A stretch of DNA of 64,000 nucleotides from Echinarachnius parma (taxonomy: Eukaryota; Echinodermata; Echinoidea; Clypeasteroida; Echinarachniidae): NCBI GenBank assembly GCA_037951105.1, contig JBAMJV010005506.1:124001-188000 (forward strand), given 5' to 3'. A model generated the notes under the pieces. That model worked only from the letters and a program-made list of their open reading frames with translations. It had not been told where the DNA came from and searched no databases. This document shows, piece after piece, positions 34,863 through 46,700 of the stretch. Both the position numbers and the translations under genes were made by a program. Positions within the stretch are counted from its first letter, which is position 1. Each line of letters begins with the position of its first letter.

Positions 34863-37800
34863 GTAAGTAGCAAGATCATGGAGTCAGGTGTCGTTATATT
34901 CTGTTCATCAGTAATCACATTCTTGTTTATATGAATTTCTACTGGTCTGGTAATTACAAAATTTGGCGAAAATCATGTATCTGTGATGTGAAATTAAATG
35001 TGCCATTTTATTGATAATGAATCGTCTTAGTTTTTTGTTTGCCCCTTTCACATTCAAAACTAATCCGCCATCTTCACATATGCTATACACAAAGACAAAT
35101 TAACTAATCTTTCTTACCGGTTACTGTTTCCATATGTAAGATTTGTTTACTTTGTAAGTTGATATTTATCACTACTAGTGATTCAGAATGTTGAGCTAAA
35201 CCAAAATTAAATAAAATGAAAATTCATTGAGTCCATTTATGTTACAAAGAAGCTACAAAGTAATTTTAATGTTTACATCTTTATGAACTGGATTCTACAT
35301 TCACAACTATTAAATCAACAGATCTTCAATCGTTTAAATTTGTTATCAAAAATATTAGAAATAATTGGATCATTGGATCAACAGTTAACACTTTAATATC
35401 AGATTAGTTTGCATGATATTGAAGTACTGTATATTTTCCTTGTGTGATCAGACTGTGCCAGGCCAACATATCTGCAAGACAATGTGGTAATTAGCCCAAA
35501 CCAAACCTCGTACATGACGTGGTACTCCTACGTGGCGTCCTGTAAGGCATGGTACAATGTTGCAGGACCAACCACCTTATTCTGCAGCTTAGACTACGAT
35601 GGCAAACCTGATTACTGGGATCCAGATCCATCGTTGACTACCTGTAATGGTACAAAGAATTATAAATTAAAACAACACTTCTAATTCAATTACAATATTG
35701 TACTAGCCAAGCTAACATAATCTGTTTTGCAATTGAGAGTTCATCATTTATTTTGTATATTATATACATTAATTAAAACAGCAAGGTAGGCCTACATTCT
35801 CACCCATTCTCTTAAAAAAAATCATTAATTGAAATTGCAAAGGAAAATTACGTTTTGCTCGGCGTTATTTAATTCCTTTTGAAAGTTTATTCAATCTCCA
35901 TAATAATAATTATTTATCCGTTATGTCATGATAATATGTTTCTTAGTATAATACACATGTATTGTTAAATAATGATATACACGATATACGCTAATTTTAC
36001 CTGGCAGTATACGTATATGTGTGATGTCCCTCGCTTTTGTGCGGCGACTCGTCGCTCTCAGTCCTATAAATAATATTAATAATATATTACATTTATATAG
36101 CGCTTAATACAATGTTTCTAAGCGCATTATTATGATCGAGCTCGTTTCAGAACGGTAGTCAAAGAGGACGGGGTATTCACTCAGTCGAGACCGTCCTCAC
36201 ACACAGCTCCAATATGTGTTTTCACTTGTTTTGTGTACAATTATTATTATTACAGAACACAAAATACATCATCAATATACGTGTTTTGAAGAAATATGCA
36301 TTACAAGTTCACATAATGCATGTAAAAGAAGTGTTAGTATCATTGAAACGATCAAATATTTGCTAAAATATGGTCAAATATTTTGGAAAAGGCATTAAAT
36401 GAAAACTTGTAATGACGCCTTTCTCTTGCTTGAAAACATAACTTTTCCTTTTTTCTCTTTTTTACTCTGTGCCAGTATAACGTTTGAAGATATTGGTGCT
36501 AAATTTGTTATAACCATGGCAGTTAAAAGTAGATGATAACATATTTTATGTTTTTGCCGTTTACATATTTCAAGCTGCTTTCCCGTGTTCCAGGCCCAAC
36601 GTCGACCCAGATGTAATAATCACACCAGATAAGTCCACATACGACACGTATGAGAATATCGATTTCACATGCAGTGTTGAGGGGTACACTATCGCAGGAC
36701 CAGAACACGCCCTATGTGGGGATGACGGGGCGTGGAGTCCCTCAAATATGCCGCCATGTGTAGGTAATATATGCCTTGTCTGTTTGTTTTTATTTATTTG
36801 TTTGTAGTATGTACACGGTAAAACCCCTCGGTCAGCCATTTTTTGAAAAAAAACCTTGTTTTACAGCGAGGTGGTGGCATAGGCGCCGGAAGTTGGGGGG
36901 GGGGGGCAAGGGGGGCGGCCGCCCCCCCCCCCCCCCCCCAATCCAAAAAGTGGGGGGAAAAACGCAATTTTGCCCCCCAAAAAAGCCCCCCTCCCCTCCC
37001 AAAAAAAATTTTAAAAAATAGTGGGAAAGACAAAATCAAATGTATGAGCTAACGTTCAAAAAGTAGTTTATACATCCATTTTCAATTTTCACTGCGCGCT
37101 TCGCGCGCGAACAGATTATCTCAGTTGTTGTAAACATCTGATGAGAGCATAGACATTTTATTCTTTTTTTGTTTAACTCGGATTCTAAATTTCCTTCACA
37201 GGTATGGCATGAAGTGCACCAAATTGCAGCATTTCAAGTATATAAATGAAAAATCTTCCCCGTGGGAGGGGGATACCCCCTCCCAAACCCCCCTCTGGCT
37301 CTGCCAAAGCCCTCGGTCGCTTCGCTCCCTCGGGATTCATTATTGGCTGTAGGCCATGTTGTTGGATCTTGTGTGAGTTTGGGTGCATATTTGTTAGTGC
37401 GTCAATTATTTGTTTTCTTCGTGAAAAATATATCAAATCATTTACTCTTATCCCGTGCTTACGTCATTCAAGTGCTTACTTGAACCCCACTTGCAGCTTA
37501 TCTTTTACATACATTTGAACCTTCGATATCTCACTTCCTTTTGGCAGTGTCTAATTGTTTGTATTGTGTACGTCTTCTCCTATTTGTGTCATGTAATGTT
37601 CTCTCTTGTCCCATGTTGGTCTCTGTTGGCATCCCCTTTTCCCCCCTTTTTCCCCCTCTATATTTGTTTATGTTGTTGTAGTCTAGAATGTGTTAATTTA
37701 AATGTACAATATACCTAACTATTATTTGAGGGGTCCACAATTGTACAAGCATTGCTTTTTAGTGGACCCCTCTTGTTTCCAATATGTATATCCCTATTTT

Positions 37801-40800
37801 GTGCAAATTATCATTATTCATTTGTAATGTTTGGTTGGAAGCAAGAATAAATTGAATTGAATTGAATTGAATAACACGCTTTACCAGATAAAGTTAATAT
37901 AGGATTTCTTGGTCAATTTCGTAAGTTGGCCACACAAATTAATTTTGTGTGCATTCTATTTCGCCGATTTTGTCACCGCAGCTGTAATTTGCAGTTCAAA
38001 TTCGTTTTTTAGCATTCGAATTCATAAAACGATCATTCGAAAACATTTTATTTGCATTCGATTTAAAACGTGTTTCTATTTCGTAAAATTTTCATTCAAT
38101 TTAAAGCGAGAGTAATACCACCTTCCGTGAAAGCCGTTGGCGAAATTGAATGCAAATAGCGTGTTCTTTAAATTGAATGCTAAAACTGGTAAATCACTTG
38201 ACCGAAGAGCTAAATCGTATGAACAAAATGCAATTTTGAACCACAACTGCAAGCCTTCAGCTCAGTTTCGCGAAATTGAATGACACGTTTATCAAAACGA
38301 ATGAGAAGCTTACGAAATTGGCCAAGAAAACCTATATTAAGCCCGAATTTCCTATCTAGGTATGCACCAGATTGCACATTTTCAAGTCCATAAATGCAAA
38401 ATCTTTCTGACCGTGGGAGGGGGATACCCCCTCCCAAACCATCCCCCTCCCTCCCTCCCTCCCTGCCCCAGCCCTCAGGCGCTTCGCTCCCTCGGGACTC
38501 ATTATTGGCTGTGTGTTGTTGGATCATAATTATGGTATATGTTGTTATGTGTGTGTTTTGGGGTACATATTTATTAGTGTGTCAGTTATTTGTTTTTTAC
38601 GAGAAAAATATATCAAAACTTTCTGGTCGATCAAATCATATCACCGAATCATATCAGCCGAATTTCCTATCTAGCTATGCACTGGATTGCACAATTTCAA
38701 GTCCAAAAATGCAAAAGCTCCCTACCGTGGGAGGGGGGACACCCCCCTCCCACACCCTCCTCCCGCTCAGTCGCTTCGCTCCCTCGCAATGTCTCACTCT
38801 CAAATCTGGCTCAAAGTTGGCAGCCCAGAGTGTGTTTGGGCATGAGCCCCTACACACAAAAATTGTGAGCCCCCTTGTGGTTTTGCCCCCCCCCCCCCCC
38901 CCCCCAATCCAAAACTGCTTCCGGCGCGCCTGGGTGGTGGTGCACAAAACAAACATTATATGAACAAATACAGATATTATAATCACAACTACTAACTATT
39001 CAAATGTACCTGCACATTCAACATGTGATATTACATTTGGTATCATGTGACATGCTCTAATGGGTACAACTAACCTTGTCTTGTTCTCGTGTTGTTATGC
39101 ACTTAAAAGTTCAAAGTACGTGTTATTATTTGAATTGTTTATTGTAACTGAAATACTGTTGTATTGTACCATGCATATTATGTTCAATATTTAATTATCT
39201 TTACCTATCTTTGTAAAATCTCTTTAAAGGTATGGTGACAAGAAAACTGCCTCAAAATTGGGTTTTACTGTATCTAAGGTAGATTTTCATGAAGATTACT
39301 AATACAAACAAATTTTCCTCGTGGGAAAACACGGAAAAATAAAAAAAATCAACTTGTAAATTCACTTTCGGAACCCCCGTAAAAAAACTGAGTCCCGGGC
39401 GAACAAAAAATGACGTCATCTTTGTGACGTCACCTGCAGGCAATCGCAGTTTAGCTCGGTCATAGACGTACACGCTGAGTGCAATACTCACGTTGACACA
39501 GAGATATTATTTCCATTTGTTTAAATATTTGCAAACATTTGTTCAGGTTTATATCATGGACGATATACACTCAGATGTGTAGCTGCATCCTGCTACAATT
39601 CATTTCTTAGCAATTCTTAAGCATTTTCAGTAAAACCTCAATTTACAAGCAAAAACGAGTTTGTTTTACAAGCAAGTCATAGGCTCTGCATGTAAACAAT
39701 GCACATTCCTCCGCGTTGCGGTCTGCATGTGATGTCATGAATCGGGTGACACGTGCGCACATTCCTGCTCCGATATAAATGACTTTTTTTAGGAGCATGG
39801 AACGCCAAAGCGAAATAAAGCAAAAAAGTTGCATGAAACTTACCTTTTTTCCCAACTTAAGGATTTCTTTGAAAAAAAGAGTGTGGTATATCAATAAAGG
39901 CACATATTTAAAGCTATAAACCTGAATCAAAGCCGGGATTGCACCCCTCCTTTAATTTAGCCATTTGGTTGCGATTGATATTATTTCCAATACAAACCTT
40001 TTCAATTTCAATTTCAAAAGCGATCCATTTACTTTCTAATTGTCAAATTCAACCAAAATCACTTAGAGCTTTTACGCTTCTATAGTTTATTGCTTTTTGG
40101 CTTATGGTGACAGTAGAATGATTTTATTTCTTCAAATATCTCCTTATCATATGGAGATATTCATGATTGAGTGTAAAAGCGTTTCGGAACGCTTTTAGAA
40201 ACATCAATTTTCTTTCTTTTTTCTCTAGCTTTATCAATAAAATTGTTCATACATCATTTAAAATGGTCGTACCATAGTATTTATGTATGATTGACATGCC
40301 TGAAGTCTCAAATACAATGTATATTTGGAGAAAGAAGAATATGAAGTTAATGGATCACTTTAATGCTGAACATTTTGTTCATGTTGTGTAATGGAACCGT
40401 TTATTTTATAATACACCATTTCCAAAGGCATACCAATCATATGATGACATTTTCAATGCGTTTTGCAGAAGGTTGTACTGCCCCAGCGAACACCAATGTT
40501 ACTGGCAGCTTTAAACATGGCGATATCGTCGTGTACTCTTGCAATAGTGGATTCAAACTAGCCGATGGATCTCCTGCTAAACAGACTCAATGCAATGTCG
40601 GAGAGTGGATCCCTGTCAATCAGTGTGAAGAAATAGAAGGCAAGATATACATATACACAATTTAAATGGGAAATAAATCTTAGCCTTTTGACTTACTGGA
40701 TGGATGTGATAAGAGCATAACTCCGGTCATTAATAATCACTTATTTCCTCTTGATTATTCCCAATAACGAAACTAATCAATATATTATGGACCACTGCCG

Positions 40801-43682
40801 TCTCCTTTCAATGCCACCACATGAGATAGCCGTTTCTTCAACTTCTCGCGGGGAAATGACGTGTAAGGCGGAGAACACAACAACGGGTTACGATATCGAT
40901 ATGCTGTGCTCTCATCACATCCAGTATATAAGTTAAAAGGATAGGCTTTCCTTCCCCATTATAGTGGGGCAGATTAGCTGGCACATTTTCCACTTCTTGA
41001 TGATAAAAGCGTGAAACCGAGCATAAATGAAGACTAGGTAATTATAAGCATATTAAGATATCGAGCCACCTCGGAATTGGCCTCTGGCATGGGCGTCGAT
41101 ACTTACGTAATACCTATTCATCAGGGGGGGGGGGGATGAATGAATATATCATCCTCCCCTGATGAATGGGTATCAATTACAGATCGACGCCCATGGCCTC
41201 CGGTGACCATGGGCGCCCTTTAAAAAAATGGCTGCCAGTGTGTTATGTTTATCGCTATATTCCAAGAACTAGTAGGCCGATTTGCATGAATCTGGGTACC
41301 TGTATGCACTTAGGCAATGATCTTGTGAAATTTGGAGGTTATGAGTTCAAATGTCACTAATTATATATGCAGACAACTAATTGTTTGGCATATCTTGAGA
41401 ATCATTCAACAAATTGGCAGCAAACATAGTACATATGTATATGCAACTTTAGGAATAAATGTCATATGGATATATTTCTGGGTCATACGGTCAAAGGTCA
41501 GAGGTCATTGACCACTTGTGCCATATGAACATATTCCAAAATGATCGCCATCTATGTTAGGTGATAATACTAGAACTTTCATGTTTTGAAGCATGTATGT
41601 ATTCAAATAAGACACATTGGCTATATAATTTATAACGACATAATGTATGTCTGTGGGCAGTGGCGTAGATCCAGGGGGAACAGGGGGCACACCCCCCCCC
41701 CCCCCCATAAATGAACAAAGAAAATACAAATAATAAATCATAATATACTCGATTTATATAGCGCCTAATATGATTGATAATCATCTCTAAGCGCTTTACA
41801 ATGATATTATTACAAATAGCATGAATAGGAAGATCAAGAAATCATAGAACTTACATGCCCCCAGTAATTTGTGTGCTCCCCCTCCTTCATACACACATAC
41901 ACACACAAAATAATATTATGCTTTGTTATTCAGTAGTGTACTAAAGGGAGTGGGGGGGGGGGCATGGGGGCACACCCCCTAATAATTTGTGGAAAATGGT
42001 ATCATAGATAACATACATAACTAACATAAATAACACAATTGTGTACATTAAGTGTGCCCTCGATATTATTCCTGTTTCTTAAATCCACTCCCCCTCCAAT
42101 CAGTATCACAATTTCAGTACATACCCTTTCATCATATATTTGGAGAATTGTGTTGCATTACAAAAACAGGCGCAAAATCCAAATACAAAATTGTTACCGC
42201 ATAGTGCATACATTGATCTGAATAACTATATTGCTCACTGAAAAGAACACTCAAACAAGTTTAAACAAACTCCAAGTGGTCTGCAGAGGAAAGTTTGATA
42301 TGATTATAACACACTGAACATAGACTTGACAAAGATTTTATTAGAAGAGAATAGGATCAGAATTCTGATAACACTTAAAATCCATACGAGGCAGTGCAGC
42401 ATGTTGTTAATCACTGCCCTCTATGGTGTTTCCCTGATGGTTTTACTTTTAGGTGACTATTCAAACAGCAAATGCTGCTCTGACCTGGCTTTCTAATCCT
42501 AGGCCCTAGACCTCCAGATTACTAGACCAGTGCTAGCAATGATTGTCCATCCCATACATTTACAGTCTGAATCTCCTCAGTGATCCCTTGCCCACCCCCT
42601 AAGTTGCTTTCATTATCATTAAAGTTTGTACTAGGTGTGTACAGTTTTTGACTAGCACGACCATAGTACAGGACGTCTGGGATGGGCAATCATCACTAGC
42701 ACTGGTATAGTAAACCAGAGGTCTCTGGTTTGATTCCCAGTGAAGCACACATTTCTTAATCATTTTCATTTATATTATATTATATTCATATATTTATATC
42801 ATAGATTTCTGGTCAGTTTTCCATGTTTAAATTGATTCATAGTCTCGTCTTGTCAGGCCTAGGATTATAAAGCCAGGTCAGAGCAGCTTTTGCTGTTTGA
42901 ATAGTCCCCTTAAAGGTTGTGTTGAGTATTGGTATTTTCCGAAGTGCCCGATATTTTGTTGTGAGATAATGAAAAACTGACTGTCAAATTCGAAAGAACA
43001 TACGATTTTAAAGACAGAATAAACTTAATTTGATTAAAATCGGTTCAGAAACGACTGAAATATCCATATATATATATTTGTATTCAAAATGTTCTTCACA
43101 GGCAATCACCGGGCGATATTAGACTTTTTAGACAAATTTCAAAAAATGCTCGAAGACTACTTTGAACAAAATCAGAACAGGTTTTTAAATTGAATCATTA
43201 TTTTAACAAACATTAAATGCACAATTTTGTATGAAAAAAGGCTAAAACCAATGATTTTTTTTAAATAGCGCCCTGGAGTTGTAACAGCTCTTTTTTTGCA
43301 ATATCATAATAAATGTCTGGAGTTACTGAATATCTCAAAATATTTGTCATGGGATACCTGTTAATTATTTAACTTCCACGTTCAAAACGTGTTTTTTACA
43401 ACAAAAAAAACTTTGAAAACAACTCAAATTTTGACACTTAGTTTTATTTTTGAGCCCAAATAAGTCTAATGTATAGAATCGCTATTTATTCTTCTTTCCG
43501 AAAATATAATATAGATATATTTTTAGATAATTCTGATTGTTAGATCGTACTGTCAATTAATTTGGTACTTTTGTAAATTATGTAATTCGTTAATCTGTTT
43601 TACTGTTGTCAATAACAGCCATACGACTTGGCCGTGTATTCTGTGTTTAACAAACAAACAAACAAATATTATCATCAGTATT

Positions 43683-43716
<34 letters not shown>

Positions 43717-46700
43717 GTATTATTATTATCATTATTAATATAATAATTATTATTGTCATCAATATTGTTATTATTAATACCTTTATTATTATGATAATTA
43801 TAACTGTTTTTGTGTTTTTTGTATTTTCTTTTGTTTTCCAGTTGACATGGAAGGCGTTTGGTACAATGAGTGCAACGATCAGATCACCATTTCTCTCACA
43901 TCGACTGGCATGATCCTCGGTGGCTACATGAACAGCGCGGAATTGCTGACTGGTATGTCAGGTAAGGCCTTATCTTTCTTCGCACTCCATGTGTAATTTA
44001 AGGCTTACATTGACAAAGGATATCTATATGTAAACCATGGTATAATCCATGGCATGCATTGTCTATATATTTGATGTGCTGCTTGTAGTCAAATAAAACA
44101 TTTGCTAATTTCTTATAATAAAACAGCCGTTGGTGTTTTGCTAACCAGCAGCACCAAATACAATTCACCATCTGCGAACATAGTCATTATTTTTGTGGTG
44201 TCTTTAGCAAATAAGTAGCTTCAACATTGTTAACAAATAAGAAGTGTGCGTTTCAAATGGCCCTGCAAACCCTGCAAACTTCTGAAAGTACCTCGAGACA
44301 TAGGCGTCGATTTCTTCTCGCCTTTGGGGGGATGATAAGTCATTTTGACCATCTTCAGCGAGGGAGTTTTATGATTTTATGACCGGAGGGGGTGGGGGGG
44401 AGGGGGGAGGGGGAGGGGTATAGGGGGCACAAACTTTTGGATTGAGCTGTTTAGAAATTTGAAGATTATAAAGCGCAAATTGCAAGCACCTTGATGGAAC
44501 CCTGGAATCAGAATGGGGGTCCAGGTGGCGGAGCCCCCGGAATCTTTTGGATTTTTGATATGCAGAACCAAAGATGTCCAGATTAAAATAGGAAATATAG
44601 TTAGCTATTACATAGTTAGCTCAATTTAAGTGGGCATAGCGGCGAGAGTTCCTGAATAAAGCTACTATACATGTAACAGGGACAGGGTCAAATTACTATA
44701 ATGGGGGACCAGGGGGCGCAGCCCCTGGAAGCTTTTGAATTGTTGATATACAGAACTAAAGATGTTGTCCGGATTCAAAAAGGAAACATAGTTAGCTATT
44801 AAATAGTTAGATATGTAGTTATCTAAATTCGAGTTGGCATGGCGAGAGTTCCTGAATAAAACTATTATACGTGTACAGGGGAACGGGTCAAATGACTCTA
44901 ATGGGGGTCCAGGGGGCGCAGCCCCCGGAAACTTTTGGTTTTGAGCATTTTGCTATACAGAACTAAATATGTTGCCCAGATTTAAATAGGAATATAGTTA
45001 GCTATTAAATACATGTAGTTAGATATATTATAGTAAGCTAAATTTTAGTGGGCATATCGAGAGCTCCTGAATATAACTATTATACGTGTACAGGGCACCG
45101 GGTCAAATTACTATAATGGGGGTCCAGGGGGCATAGCCCCCAGAAGATCTTGGATTTGGGCAGATTAGCACTCTCAAGATGTGGTTTAAATTGTATCAAC
45201 TTTCACATAATGAATGATAGGGACAATGTCCCTTTACTTAGATATATTGAATCCCAAATATATATATATATATATTTTTTTTTTGGGGGGGGGGGGGATG
45301 ATAATACAGGTCATCCCCCCACCTGTATGTTGTAGTTGTAGTTTATGCCAACTTTAAATTCTTACTCGATACATTTAGTCCGTTTGGACGTCTTAGTTTA
45401 GCATCACCTGAGTGCCAACAATACTGCTACATTCAAGTTATTGGTTTTGCGATCATTATTCTGGAATATTAATAACCCTTTTTAGTCTCACAAAAAAAAC
45501 GAAGATAAACGTGTTATTTTTAGAACAAAATAAACTTCGAGATTAACACTGGTAGTAACATTTGTACGTCTCAATTTCTCAGCGGCAGCAGAACTGCAAC
45601 ATCCTGAAGATCGGTTCAACATGTTCAATGCTCATATTGACAATATATCAATTTCTAAAGGATGACCTGTGCTCCTTTATTTAAAAAATAAAAATAATTT
45701 GGAATATTTAATTGCGTTAATATTTCTTTAGAAATTAAACTTGTGCAAATATCAAGGTAGATACGAGTAATGAGATTGATGTGCGTGTTATTCTTTCAGC
45801 GCCAACCGTGCTCGTTGGCTATTGCAACTTCCCGACGTTTGGGTTCGTGGTGTCGCGTGACAACGGCAAGTCGACAACAAGTTGGTCCGGCCAGAGTAAG
45901 TTCTGCGGAGGGGAGGAGGTGCTCTACACGACCTGGACCAACACCAACCGAGTCACCACATGTGCGGACATCAAGCATGCCACGCTGTAAGTAGTTTAAG
46001 AGACTTCATATTATGTTGAGGAGAGATGTAGACTTCGAAAGAGTTAAACATATGAATGTTTTGACATTTGATTTGTAGTGTCTATTTCAAGACAGCCTCG
46101 GCAAACACTTTCCGAAATATTGAGAATTCCTTTTTTGCTCTTTCCAGCTTCCATTTCAGTATTGCTCACTTAATTCGTTCTTTTTTCCCGTTCAATAATT
46201 CATTCTCTCTATGCAGTATATCGTTTTGCTGACACTTTTCTTACCCTCCTTTCTTCCTTAGCCTGTCATGTTTCCTTTCCTTTAAATGATGCTTCATCGA
46301 TCTTCCGTTTATTCATTCAGTGACTTGTATTAATTTAATTAGCAATTGATTAGTTCAGTAAGTACTCAAGTCATCATTTAAAATGTTCTTTTAAATCATA
46401 ATTCATCTTTACGTTCGGTCCAACAGTCCGTCATTCATTTGGTTAATCAGCCTTCAGGTCCACATTGGATTATCTAATTAATAAATGTTCTTATAATTGT
46501 GATAAATATAAAAAATTGATAGGCTTATTTAAGAACAAATCATTTCAACATTAAAAACAATTGTGTTAAATGGTTTTCATATAAATGTATGGATACGCCT
46601 GGTAAGTAAGCGCTTATCTCAGTCTTTGCCCAGTTTGCCACTCAAAACAAATGGCAGCAGAACTATAAAGAGGAAGTATTTTATCATCCTTTTTATACTC

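Noticed and set aside
41660..41720. CAGTGGCGTAGATCCAGG followed by poly-C, a possible hAT end
   Set aside because: The other terminus and target duplication could not be located.
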